Assembly (NCBI RefSeq): GCF_901709675.1
Contig: NC_051100.1
Span: 4,338,001 to 4,402,000, forward strand
Source: Syngnathus acus
Taxonomy: Eukaryota; Chordata; Actinopteri; Syngnathiformes; Syngnathidae
DNA length: 64,000 nucleotides
Direction of reading: 5' to 3'
In this document: one piece after another, positions 39,151 to 51,731 of the stretch
How the letters are laid out: every line of letters starts with the position of its first letter
Position numbering within the stretch: the stretch's first letter is position 1
Position numbers and translations under genes: made by a program
The notes under the pieces: model-generated
What the model saw: only the letters and a program-made list of their open reading frames with translations
Databases searched by the model: none
Told to the model about the DNA's origin: nothing

Positions 39151-42100
39151 ATTAACTCCGCCGCCTCCCCCCCTTCGCCAAACTTAATGTAATTAAGCTT
39201 GCTATTGTACGGGGCTCGGGAGGGGAGAACTTTTAGTGTTCATTGTATAAATGAGTAATGTCGGCGGCGTGACAATGGCACCGCCAAAATCAGCCGCTCT
39301 CAACTTTATTATCTGTAACATGTGCTGCCTGCTCCTGTTTGCCTAATGAACAAAGGAGGCTCGCTTTCATGTCATTGCATGTGGGCGTCTGTATGCGCTG
39401 TTTATGGATGCGCCATGGCAGGCCGGGGCGCGTCCAAAGGGGGGGTTCAGAAAAAAAAAAACGGTGAGTGGGACATAGAGGAAGAAGCGCTTGGATTCTC
39501 CTCCAGATTACCCAGCGCTCCTTGCAGGCCCACACACTGGCATCAAAGCGGCAGCCTCAGTGTGCCCGAGGCTTAGACGACCCCTGTCCACCCTCCCGTG
39601 TCACTCCATACATCCTCCTGCTCGCCTTGAATAATTGACACTTCTGTTTTACATGCTCGCCGTTTGCCAGGACACGCCAGCGTGACTCCAAACGTGCCTC
39701 ATTTGAATGCAACCCCTCACGCTAAACTGCGAAAGGTGCCGAGGAAGTGCCCGGTGAGCCTCGGGTCGGATTTAGCCTGCCATTGGTATTTGTTAGCGCA
39801 ATTTGGACATGTGTCATGGCAACAGGAATCCAAAGATTGGATTTTTTTTTTTTTCCAAATGCCATGCAGATATCGGATACTCGATAGCACGTAAATTTCA
39901 GGTTGACGTCATGGAAGTATAACGATTGGAATCGGATAGCTTCATATCAGGTATCTAGCCTGTTCCGAATGTGGGCAAAAATCGAATATGTATCGAGTTT
40001 CTTCAAACGCGAGTGCAGCAGCTCGCGATATGTCGTCATCGGAATACGCCAGTCGTCTGCTTATGCAACAAATAAAAACATCCTCCGTTATTCATTTTTA
40101 AGCGCCTAGAAGCCAAGGAACTATGTTGACATGAATGAAAGAGCGTGATTTGGACGATATGTAAGAGAGTGCTTTGACGCCACGGGAGAGTTCATTCCTG
40201 GCAGATTTTCGCGATATTTGTCAAACAACTCTTTAAACACTCGAGGTGCAATAATTGATGAACAAGAACTAATGGCCAACTATTATTAATATTTTCTTTA
40301 TGCTACAACTTTGATGAGGCTCTATCTGAAAATAGAAACTATTGGCAATACATCTGAATACAGCACATGGACCTGCATTGTAAATTCAGTCTTGAGGTCA
40401 TAAAGTTGTATATTTTGTTTTTGCTCGTGTGTTGCTTTTAATTGCCAAAGCACCCCCCCCCCCATGACAGCAGGTTTGTGGCTTTTATGGAGGCACCAAC
40501 GGCTCCCCGTGTCACCATGAGCGTCTTCTTTTGAAGACTGGCACGCCGGGTGTCTGGTGGGCACTTACGTGGAGGAATCTGCTGAAGTCGTCGCAGGTCG
40601 TCCACGCCGAGCTTCCGCCGATGGCCGCCCAGGGTACGGCGCGGAGCGGCCGCGTTTGTGCCAGGGCCATCTCCGAAGTCAAATAAGCCATTAGCAGTCT
40701 GTCAATGGAGGTCTCCTGTTAGCACTCAAGCACTTTGCCGGAGTCTCCATTCCAGTGGCGACTCTTTTACAACTACAACAATTAAACAAAGACACAAAGT
40801 GCACAGTTCGCTTTTGCAAATGAGCCCAGAGTTGGAGGACATTCCGGAGGTGCGCATTATCAGAACTGCTAGTTTAAATAGACAAAAAGTGCTACTCATT
40901 GTGCTGCTACTAATACCTGTATGACTACTACTGCTGCTGCTACCTTGATTTTTTTTTTTGCAGAATTATTTGCTCAATTTTATTTATTGATTTAATTATT
41001 TTCATTGATTTTATTTTTTTCTAATTTTAGTTTTTATTTTTCTAACATTTTTATGAAATAAAATCATATGGATCCAGATCATTTTTGAAAGAAATATCCG
41101 GATCCATATGATTTTACTTTTTGCAACCATTTGATGAAATAAATTTGAGTAAATTCAACACAGCATTTGATTCAGTGTGCTACGACGACCTCTATAGCTC
41201 TAGTGGCTTGCCGTTTCACTTTTAATCTGCATGCCCACGCTTAAAGCCTCCAAGTGAATGTTTACACAGCGTTGTTATCATGTCAAAGCGCTTTCAGACA
41301 CAAATGTTGGCGGGAGCCCCAAAAAGCCAAGGAGAGGAAAAGGCCCTTCTGTTCATTTGATATTTACCTTGACCCCTGAAGTGTGTCGTTCGCACCCTGA
41401 GGGCTCGGGACTAGCAACTGCCCCCCCTCTTGGGAAGGCTAATCTCAACGTGGGCGTTTACCACGGACACCAGACACAACACCATTAGCCGCAGCTCGGC
41501 GGCTGCTCATTAGGGCCCCCAATCGATAAAGGCGGCCGCAGAAATGCCCAACGCTCCGCAAGCGGCTATCACTCTTCACTGTTATTATCGTAAAGAGCGG
41601 CCAACCCCCCAAATGCAATAATTTTACACCACGTACCACCTCAAAAGGAAGTACTACTATAATGACTGAACAGTACAGTAGCATAGTAGGCGTAAGTGTT
41701 CTTTTACAACACAGTGCTATTCTTCATTATCATTTAAATGAGTAAACTTACATTTTATATAAAATAGAAAATAAATTCACTTTAATAAAAATTTTGCGCA
41801 CAAAAAGTTACCTAAAAACTAACAGCTCCAAATTAAACGCATTGTTCTAAAAAGTTAAATACAACTGAAGTGATTTTTTTTTTTTTTCGGCGCGCCACAC
41901 TTTGAGAATCACCCGCAACGACAGAACATGACGGCATGCGAGCGGTCTCCAAACTTAATAAAAGGAGAATCAGCCAAGAGCCACTCGTCGGCGGCCCCGC
42001 TCACTTGACTCTCCAGGGCTTCGGCGTTATGACACGGTCAGTGCAGGAAGTGCGCTCATTACTGCTCGGATATTTCAGCGCTGATGTCTCCCTCATTGAG

Positions 42101-45100
42101 TGTCAAAAACAAATGACTTACACGCCGGACCGCCTGAAAGCGGCGGGGGGAAAGGAGAATTCATAAAACATAACATGGGGTCAAAACCGGAGCAGAGTGA
42201 CCCCCATCGCCGCTCACCGTGGAACATGTGGTTGATGTCACCACGAGAAGACTTGCGCAATCTCGTTTGTGCAGGCAATTATGGGGAAAATAAAATAACA
42301 ATGACGTTGATTTGAATCCCATTTTTGAGTGGTGACAAATGAACGTGTTAGTTTTAGTCAATATCATTTGTGAGATGAAAAAAATGATTAATGCTTTACA
42401 CGTTACCAAAAAAAAAAATAGAAATAACAATAAAATATATTTTTAAGTGCACAGGCCATTTTGCATTAGTTGCCGTGCATGATTGCTTATGACAAAACAA
42501 AACGCCCACGTTTGTGTCTATAACTTCAAGTCTGTACAAATTAGTCCCCAAATTTCCCCATGGAAAATTTCCGGCATATTTCCAGAAACGTACCTGACAA
42601 TTTTCCAGCCTCTTTGCTAAACGAATGTAAGTTAATTATTCCTGCACGTTCTTCCCGGTGAGGGGTGGAAACATTAGGAGCAGGAAATTGCAGATGAAAA
42701 GACACACACAGGAGTTAAAAAAAGATAGCTTGTGTGCATGATTTTTTTTTGGGGGGGGGGGTAGAGGAGAGAGTAATATGGAGGCAAAATCGTGAAAATA
42801 AGAGGAAAAAAAGAGGGGCGGGGGGGTTACGTATTGATTTTTGGTGGAGCCGGGAAAGAAAAGAGAGGGAATAAAGAAGTGCTCTTTGGCCGATGTGTCC
42901 AAATGAAGTCTCACGGGAGGCTCTTAATGGTGGTGGGGGGGTTTGGGGTTAAGGGGGGTGAGGTGGGGCGAGGGTGGGGAAGGGCGGGGGGGGGGGGGGT
43001 GAAGGGGGCAGGTGCCTACCCCTGACTAAGGCATGGAGCTGCCCTTAGGCTAGGGCTAATGGTATTGGCTGAGCTTGCTTTAAGCAGGCTCCTTTCCTAA
43101 TGGCGGCGTATGAGCGTGCCACAGGACGGACAGCTATTGATTGGCTCAAATGCTCTCCACTTGACAACAAGTCCAAAAACTCCCTCAAGCATATACAATC
43201 ATTTCGCCGCAAAACATGTCACAAGCACACAAAAAAAGGTGATTAAAAAAAAAACACACCAGGCTGGGGGTTGGTCACACTCATTAAAAAGTGTGTGAAA
43301 TAACATTTTGTGTTGCTACTGTAAATCAGGAAAAATCATCTAGAATATTGCATATGATATATATATATGTATATAGTATATGCTAACCACTAGCACATCA
43401 ATGGCATTTTGCACTCTTTGTTAGCATTGTGCTAAACGGACTATCCTAAATCAAAGCCCACGAAACCCCAATGTTGCATATTGTGCTATTTCGTAACTTT
43501 GTACTTGTCTGTGTACAATAAAACCCATAAAAATGTCACTTCTATAGCACAGGGGTGTTGACTGTATTTGACAAAGTGTGAAATTGCCACTTTGCATACA
43601 TGAATACGAGCGAGGGTGTCAGTCAAAAGTGCAAAAAGCTGCTTCGCTTTCCCACCGTGGTGAACACAGTCAAACGGTGTGACACATGCCGCAGATTGTC
43701 TTTTCAAAAAGGTGCAGTGTTGGGAGAACAATGCCATATATTTGCTTTGTTGTTATGCCCCGCCTTCCTGTAACACACACATGCACACACACAGAAAAAA
43801 AAATGCTGTGTACAAGATTTTCTCTTATTCACAAGGGGCGCTTTTCTAGACCGCTCCAGGCATCTGCTTTGATTGCGTAACTCCCTGGGGAGCAACAACA
43901 CAAAACAAAAAATACTGACTGAATTCAGACTTATAATATAGCGAACAAATAACAGCAACTCCACTCTTCAAAATGCACGCACACACACAACACACAACAT
44001 AGTTCGACCAAGAAAAGGAATTGGGGAGTAAATTCACAGAAAACAGGAGAGTGTACAGGATCAAGGCAACACACTGAAAACAATCAAATAAGTTAAAATG
44101 TTACGAGAAATGAGATGTAATAAAAAGTTGTAAATTTGAAAAATACTTTGAATGTTACAATTTGCAAAAAAAAAAAAAAGTAATAAGCAAATTAGCATAT
44201 TTTTGTGATATTAATTTTGGGTCAATTATCAAGAGAACCAGCAAATAGTTGCTAATCTCCACAATAAGTGTCCCTAACATTTGCTAATAGTTGCCAACTG
44301 TCTCTCACAAACACTTGGACAAACATTCGGGCTAACTGCCTTTCGGCCTTCGCTGAAAGTTGCAAGCTAAAATTTGCCAGCTAAAAGTTGCTAATGACGG
44401 AGGCCCTGATTTCCGCCAACATTGTAACTACTTTTCCCCACGTTTAACTTGAGTTTTGTTTGACTTTCGATGCGCAGTTTCCCAGCAAACAACTCCCCAA
44501 ACGTTCGCCTTCGGGAACATTTGACATTGACATCACATTTTCCTGTGCGTCCCAAACCGTTGAGGAAGCATTTGCTTATGTGGCGCTAATACAACAAGCG
44601 CTCCCTAACGTCTTCTGCTGCTTTGTCAAGTGTAGCACTACCCTACCTTGCAAAGTAAACAGCGTCCAACAAGTGAAAGTTCAATTCAATGACAGCTCCT
44701 TATTTTTGTATTTTTTTTTCCTGGCGTCTAAACTGGCCCAAAAAAAAAAAAAAACTCGCTCGGTGTGTTTTTCTTTTCTTTTCGATTAAATGCTCTTTCT
44801 CCGGCTGTTTGTGCTCTACAGTTGGAGTGCGCTACATCGCTACTTTCTTCTCTACAGGGGCCCCTGGGCTCCCCAAGCAATAGGAGTAAATTAGAGTGCA
44901 CCTGTTCCAGCTCCAAGATAAGCCATCTCCAGAGGATTTCCTCTGAGTAAAATGAAGTGAGTGAAGAATAAACAGAATATCACAGCATTACTCCGCCAAG
45001 GTGAAGTCGGCTGCTGCTCTGGGGACAGCGGCTTGCAAGGTTTTTTTTTTTTCTTTTTTTCTTGCACACAACACCCAACAAACTATCTTGTGCAAACCTC

Positions 45101-46543
45101 TGCATGTGAGACTGCAGGAATGTTTTGTTTTTTTTCTTGTACAGACGTTAAAGCAAAAAGCAGTCAGATAGACATTCTCCCGATTGTATGTCCACTCACA
45201 GCCTTGAGTTGAAAAGTTCTTGTTGGTGCCTGGCCGGCCTGCTGTGGCTTGCCTTGTACTTTTTTACTCACTTCAACTTTGCTTCGAGAGCCTTTGAGAA
45301 CACCTTAAAAAATAGTGGGATTAATAATGCATTTCATGATCATTTTCCGGCAGCACGGTGTGCTGGAGGTTAGTACATTTATTTCACATGTCTGAGAGTT
45401 TGTGTTTGAATCGCCTTCACGTGTCACTTATTACGTCCCATTAACATTCATGACGAATTGACAAAATGATGCAGGGAGATTCTTGCATGAATTTTTGTAA
45501 ATAAAAAAGACCAAAAAGATTCCATGGTAGTTAACAAAGATTTCTTAAAGTGCAAAAGAGCCAAAGATTTTCCATTCTTTGCTATTTAAGGCAGGGCTCA
45601 GTCATGTAATGATAAATAAACAAACAAACAAACAAATAAATAAGAGACTCTATAGCTAGCAGGAACCAAGAAGTAGGGTAGCTTAAAACAGTCATAAAGA
45701 AAAGTTGAACTTATTAATGATTTATCACTTTTCACCTCTTATTTCAGTAGTAAACAATCCCAGTTTAATGATAATGCCTTCATTCGGGACGGGTCAGAAT
45801 GAAGCACATCATTTTTAGACTACCATCAGACTAATGAGGTTGATTTTGATCCTAGTTTCTTGACACCAGAATGCTCCAAAGACAGCACAGACTAACAAGT
45901 CCGGCGTGAAAATGTCTTGATTGTCTTTGTAAGCAGCATATTACACAATTCATTTTCATAGGCCACCACAAGCTTTGTTGTTTTAATGGCCTTTTGCACA
46001 GCAGTCATGTTGACACAGTAAAACACTAAATAGGACACATACCGTTAGAAGGATTAGTCTGGTGGATCTGTATCCCTTTAGATGTCGGAACAGCTTTTCT
46101 GAGATAGATATTTATTAAAAATGCAACAGAACATGGTATCAAAGGCGACGAACACAGAAGCCAAAGAATACAAAAACAGCATAATGGCAACGTGAGACAA
46201 CAATAAGATCACATAGTTGGATTTTATCCGCATTAAGACTGTGAAGGCAACGCGACACCCTGTGAGGAAAGGACACGAAGCAAAGAATATGACGGCCTAT
46301 GACAGAAGTAGTATTTTATTACAGTCATACAAATCCCGGAGCCGAAAAAGGAAAGATTTGTCAAAGTGCTTTGACCAAAAAAGGGAATTGGAAGGCAATG
46401 CTACATCCTGTGCAGAAGAAACAGAAAATACAACTGAATGGGACAGGACAGTTGTATTGAGCCAGGTGTTGGATTGTGTCTTTCTGTGGACTGGGAAGGT
46501 TGTGCTACACTCTCTGAAGAAGGGATGAGACGAGTAGAAAATA
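39151..46543. other. Non-coding desert
   Basis: This holds the 41059 inverted repeat, a G-rich stretch at 42740-43015 with a G14 run, short CA runs near 43780 and 43980, and a CAAA/TAAA repeat at 45610-45641. Between 46140 and 46540 a phrase like aaggcaacgcgacaccctgtg recurs three or four times in diverged form. No gene was seen. Confidence 0.55.
41059..41116. repeat. Perfect 17-bp inverted repeat with 24-nt loop
   Basis: TAAAATCATATGGATCC at 41059-41075 is exactly matched in inverse orientation at 41100-41116. The arms contain NdeI (CATATG) and BamHI (GGATCC) sites. The setting is very A/T-rich. It could be a small hairpin-forming element or the remnant of an inverted-repeat transposon. Confidence 0.9.
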
Positions 46544-46688
46544 GGACAGGGCAGGGCAGGGCAGGGCAGGGCAGGGCAGGGCAGGACAGGGCAGGACAGG
46601 ACAGGACAGGACAGGACAGGACAGGACAGGATAGGATAGGATAGGATAGGATAGGATAGGATAGGATAGGATAGGATAGGATAGGCCA
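46544..46688 (+). repeat. Pentanucleotide microsatellite with graded units (GGGCA, GGACA, GGATA)
   Basis: There are 29 uninterrupted 5-bp units. GGGCA dominates at the left (46549-46583), GGACA in the middle (46594-46628) and GGATA at the right (46629-46683, 11 units); a single GGCCA ends the array. The arrangement suggests unit-by-unit mutation followed by local expansion. Confidence 0.95.
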
Positions 46689-49129
46689 GGCTAATGTTGA
46701 TCTGCTCACATCCTCCATGGAACAGGAAGTAGCTTGCTAGCTAAGTTGTATGCACGCAGTTCGTAGCCTCATACTCACAGCAAAAGATTTCGCAGCTGGG
46801 GTGAAATTTCAGGATTGACCTAAAATGCCCAAGAATCTTTAAGTGAATTTTATTTGACATTCCCTCAATCCCTTTGTGTGTTTGCACAACTTTCTAATCC
46901 AAAATCCTTGACGGAAGTCTGCAGGCTAGCAAGACATTCAGTGAGACATTCCAGTTAAATACAGTCATACAGTCAAACATTTGTGTCTAATCAAGATGTG
47001 GAATAAAAGTTGGCGCTGACTCCGCATGATCACCTCCATGCATACTTTTTCTTCTACTTTGAGGAAATAAAAGCGCTCACCTCAGTGTGAGGCCTAAAGA
47101 CCACTGACCGGACTTGTCTTGAATTCAAAACAGCCTCCGTCGGTTGTCACATGAAAGCGTTGGGTAATTAGAGGGGGCGGAAAAAGAACTGTAATTCTTT
47201 GTCTATTTGATCATCTTTCTGATTCGGTCTCCTCTCTGTTCAAATGTGCCGCTCCCCTACCATTAGCACCCCGCTCCCCGTCGCACCGCCAGTCTGTTTT
47301 AGCCTCTTTGTTCCCCCAACAATGCATTATCGTTATTGCGGCTAATTGCATGCCGCTCGCCGTTTGCAAAACGCGGATGGGGCCTTTTCGTCGCTGCTAA
47401 TTGCCATTAGCGTGGGGGCAAGGCGCGCTACCACGCCGCGACCGGCCGGACGAGCCTCAAATGTGGGTTGCGGCATCGCGCGAGGAGTGACGGAGAAAGG
47501 GGTGAGCCAAAGGCGGCAGTGGCGCGGGCGGGCCGCATCGTGGGGTGGGAGGGTCTGCCGTTAGATGGAGGTCAGCGGGAGTTGAGGACCCTGAAGATTA
47601 CAGTTGGCTAGCCGCGACCCCTCTCTGACAGGATCTGAGCCCGCCCTCCCAGCAGAGGCGGACCCTCGCGTCGGGCCAAGCCGCCCATTAGCGAGGCCAA
47701 TAATGTTCACAGGCTCGGCGCTAGCAGCGAATCAAAGCCGGCGTGCACGCTCCGAAATGACCGGAGAGAGTCTTTAAATGATTCTTAATAAGACAGTAGC
47801 GCTGTGAAGGAACCTTCATCTTAATATTTCTTCTTTTATTATCTTTTTTATTGTTTTTGTTTATTGAAGAAGCGGCTGTTCATTTGATGCCCGCACTTGT
47901 GTGTTGCTTGTGAGGAAAAAATGGCGGCTTCTCATTAGTTGCATCATTTTCAACCACTGATTCCTTGAGTAATCGTTATTTTTTTAACGAGACTAGAATT
48001 GCCAGATTTGCGCATTTTCAGATTTTCCCGTCATCCCTATGGGAGCTTTACGCCACAATATTAATTTAAAAAATGAGTCCCGGCTCCCTAGAGTCGAAGC
48101 GACCGTCGCTATCAAACATCCTACACGGCCACCAATAGGAAGCTGGAGAACGTTGACTTCTATCGCCTCGAAAAATAAGACATGCTGTAGATACTTTGCA
48201 TCGGTTCTCAAGACCAAAAAGAATGAAATCGTGTCACTCTTCCGTGAAGCGGACGACTCCCGTCTCTTCGCTAACAAAGCGCGTGTCTGACGACAAGAAT
48301 GAGAAGCAAGAAGAAGAGCCTATTTCCACAACACAAACACACTTCCGGGCCCTTTAGCGAGCTTGACTCGCATAACTTTGGAGACGTATCCAGCAAAACA
48401 CAGCTGTATTCATTCATATTTAACACCTCCTCCTTTTCCCGCCGCTTTAACGTTCTTCTTTCTCGATCAAAGCCGCGCACAACAGGAAGCTTCCCTGCCA
48501 GCAGAAGCAGCGAGGCCTACGGTACATGGTGAAAAACTTCACTCAAATACTTGATGATGCTTTTTGTGATCACCAAAATGTACCGAATACTTACTAGTAG
48601 CGGCGATACGACTCTTTAGGTGATTGATTCAAGTCTTTGTGAGATTTGGGAGGGGTTGGTGATGGTGTGTGGGGGGGGGGGGGGGCATCATGTTTGCTGC
48701 AAGTGATGGAATGGATGAGAGGCAGCCACTTGGCATGAAAAGCTCAAGAGTGACACCATGTGGAGCCAAGTGGTAGCAAAAAGGACAAAGTGGACTTGAC
48801 AAAGTAGTAGCTCAAGAGTTTTTTTTTTTTTTGGTTTAAATATGTAATTAAAATTTCCCCACAGACAATAAGTTCCAAGACGTACAGTAGCACCTTCCCA
48901 AGTCTCTTCAAGACCTCCCCGACATTTTAGACGTTCTCTGAAGATGACTTTGCCTTCGACGAGGTGCGTAGCCTGAGGGAATGTAGTAAGACCCATACTC
49001 GGCCGCCATTGATGTGCGGCGGGCGCGACCCCTCCGGGGGAAAATTATCATTCCGTCCGTAACGGGAGCCACAACAAGCACCTGGAAATTGACTTTATTA
49101 CGCACCGCGCTTCAGGAAAACTTTGCGAT

Positions 49130-49215
49130 ATGACCTGTTGGAAAGTTATGCAGATGAGAGGATGCTGTGTTGATTGACAGCTGGGCTAATGTGGCCTTGG
49201 ATGGAGCAAATGTAT
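49130..49215. promoter_or_regulatory. Enhancer-like block with Pbx-Meis site downstream of gnrh3
   Basis: TGATTGACAG (49171-49180) is a canonical Pbx-Meis/Prep composite site. It is followed by the E-box CAGCTG and gctaatg. It lies about 2.3 kb beyond the gnrh3 3' end. Confidence 0.3.
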
Positions 49216-50405
49216 CCAAAGGCAGCAAAATAAGAAAAATAAATGCCTTCTTTGTTTTTTTTTAGGGGAGCAACCCGTGTTTTTGTCATTGTAGGTTTTT
49301 ATTTATGAATATAAATATATTTAGTGCTTTTGTTAATGGCCATTAAATCTATGCATATTTTTGCTTTTCCCACCGCGAATAGCAAAATTGCCTCAAATTA
49401 ATTGCCGAACGTGTTGGCCCAATTAGCGTCAAAACATGTATACATTTCAATAAAAAGCTTGCAGTAAAAATGTTCATAAGAAAAAAGTTAGAATAGAATA
49501 ATTCTAAAGAATCCCCCAATGCCAACTTTAAATGTGTCAAACAGCACTCAAATGAAAAAAATGAACGCCTCGCCCTTCGTAAATGGAATTCCCTGTGAGC
49601 AAGGACACGCAACAATGGGCCATTCTCCGTTTCCTCGTCCCTTTTCCATTGCCATCCGCCAATGGACGTGACCTCGGCGCGGGCGAACAATGGGGGCGAG
49701 CCCGGCGCGTTTGGCTTCCAGCCACCTCGTGCTTTGTTGTTATATTTAAGGATGACACGGGAGCCCGCCATTGTCTTCGCCGCGATTATTCCCCGCCGCC
49801 GTTTTTTGGCCCCAGTTGTGGCTCTTTGATGAAAAAGGTCGCGCGCTCAATTGGAAAACAGTCATTAAAATGCGCTGGGTAGTATTCACCCGTGTGCTTT
49901 GGGTGGGTGGGGTGGGCAACTCAACTGAGCTGGTTAATCAAAAGTTAATTATATAATTTTCATGCAGATGAGGGGGAACATTCAAATGAATCCCAACCCT
50001 ACAATCATTAGAAAAAATAAATAATGAAAATGCGGGCCTAAAACGCTGTAAAATGTTCAGGGACCGCGAGGCTGTAAACAATATGAAGTTTAATTTGAGG
50101 TAAACAAAGTGAATATCCACTAGGGGGGTCCGTGCGAAGGAGAAAGTGAGGTTAAATCAAATTTGGCAACACAGATAGCGGCAGGTTTTTGTTTGCATCC
50201 TGTCGCTACGTGCAATTAAACAGAACCTTGAAAAGAATGTCGGTCTTATCTGTAAACAGGAATTAACCTCTGCTACGTGTGGCAAATTGAAAAATCTTTC
50301 TTTCTTTTTTTATTTTATTTACCTTTTCAATAAAGTCTCATTGTGAACTTGAGTGTAAAAGCCCCGGACATGATTTCCTGCTGTAACTTTGTCAAAGAAG
50401 TTTCT

Positions 50406-50413
50406 ATGCAAAT
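50406..50413 (+). promoter_or_regulatory. Perfect POU octamer ATGCAAAT
   Basis: ATGCAAAT followed by TA, then gcatgaatatta, lies about 1.1 kb beyond the gnrh3 3' end. A single octamer is weak evidence for function. Confidence 0.25.
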
Positions 50414-51532
50414 TACCAGCATGAATATTAAAAGCAGGTCGACGACATAACGCAAGAGCAAAGCTCATTGTTCTGGAATGGAATGTATCGTAATTCCTCC
50501 GGCTTCTTCTTTTCCCTCCATAACGTGGACTTTTCCCAGTAGCGTCGCCAGTTCATCGGTGCGCCTTACGACAAAGAATGGCGGCCCCCTCGTGCACCGG
50601 GCGATTAGCGCGGAGGCGCCGTCTGTGGGGGTTTTGCTGCCGAATCAGTTCTCTCGCTGCTGATACGCTTCCTCTCCCGAAAGGAAAATTCCACGTTTTT
50701 GTAATGAAGCCCAGCAATTTGCTCAACGAGGGAAAGGGGGGGGATTCTGGCGAGTTACGTTCGGTATCTAAAAGAGTTCGACCAATAGTTCAACGATGGA
50801 TTTGGAGTGGAAAATCGCATGGGAAATCGGGGTGTGTTTTTTTTGTTATCATGAACGTGGTGGTAGAAAAAGTAGCAGGCAGTTCAAATGCTAACTTGCG
50901 ATTCAGATACCTTTTTGAAAACTAGCCTATTGCTGTAGTACTTTTTGTACTTTTAAAAAAGTCGAAGTTTCAGTAACGCCTGGTAATGAGCCGAGCGGGG
51001 CGCATTGATTGCAGAGAGGAGAGGGACGAGAAATTACGTACCCAATGACTTTTTGCTTGATTATTCTGCGGTGTGTTTGTTATGCAAGTTATTTTTAACT
51101 ATTATCCCCAAAATATGTTCCTTTTCTACTATATACAATTAATTTCGCGTGTAAAAACGTACTAAATTCCCCCCAAAAAGTAAAGCGCTCCAGATTCCCG
51201 TGTTTTAACTTTGATGGTGTCAATGACAATGGAATGTGGCCAAGTGTAACACGTCGAGTGATGTCACTGATTTGTGATAAATTGTCTTAATCAGCAGCTG
51301 CTGTCACGCCAGCATCGCCGCCGTCACGGCTCCGTCATGCTTGTCGGTCCCGGCTGCTTGACAAAAAAAAAAAAAAAAAGGCAATTTTGTCCACTTAAGG
51401 GGTGTCAAAGGTTGGGGGTTTTTTTGTCCCCCGCCTCTCCTTTTATTAAACATTCCCAATGAACACATGACAGCCGGGCCTCGCTTTGGCAGTTTAAATT
51501 GAATAAATAAGTTGATGAGGCTTCAAAAAGAG

Positions 51533-51538
51533 TTTATT
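51533..51538 (-). terminator. gnrh3: gnrh3 poly(A) signal AATAAA
   Basis: AATAAA on the minus strand lies about 135 nt after the gnrh3 stop codon, which is a normal 3' UTR length for a GnRH gene. Cleavage would fall near 51515. Confidence 0.7.
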
Positions 51539-51674
51539 CCAATTTCACAATTTCAGTTTGACTGCCACAGACATGCCTATCAATGACACTGGTGCAATAA
51601 ATGTGTTGCCCTTGGGGGAGGTATCCATCACTGCTGTAGATAATCATGTAAATTGTCTTTTTTCCCCCCTCTTT

Positions 51675-51731
51675 TCATTTATATGAGAATCTTTTCTTTC
51701 GCTCAAAATGATGGGAATCATCATCATCCAT
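51675..51731 (-). CDS. gnrh3: gnrh3 exon 4: GAP C-terminus and stop
   Basis: The exon starts after ctctgcag and codes residues 74-91, [18 protein letters not shown], then TGA at 51677-51675. The D-D-S-x-H-F-x-RKKRF pattern fits the usual gnrh3 C-terminus (DDSSHFDRKKR). Phase 0 matches exon 3. The 3' UTR continues to about 51515. Confidence 0.88.
   Translation of the reverse strand: MDDDDSHHFERKKRFSYK

Larger units (their letters stand above)
46689..51532. other. Non-coding sequence downstream of gnrh3
   Basis: Unique sequence with homeodomain-rich patches (47325-47420), a G15 run (48671-48685), the Pbx-Meis block and the POU octamer. No further exon was recognised on either strand. Confidence 0.6.

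Noticed and set aside
44460-44789. 109-residue plus-strand frame
   Set aside because: There is no known domain, and the sequence ends in poly-A derived Lys and Phe runs. No neighbouring exons were found.
46217-46528. 103-residue plus-strand frame
   Set aside because: It lies within diverged repeats leading into the pentanucleotide array, so the frame is explained by the repeat structure.
48039-48290. 83-residue plus-strand open frame with fairly normal composition
   Set aside because: It matches no family that I can recognise, and there is no start context, splice or transcript evidence. It could be a decayed element but is not supportable.
1-51500. Search for tRNA, well-known microRNA or ebf3/mgmt exons in the desert
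   Set aside because: By eye I found no tRNA B-box with a cloverleaf, none of the common miRNA seeds in hairpins, and no recognisable exon of the expected neighbour genes. A proper search could still find some.
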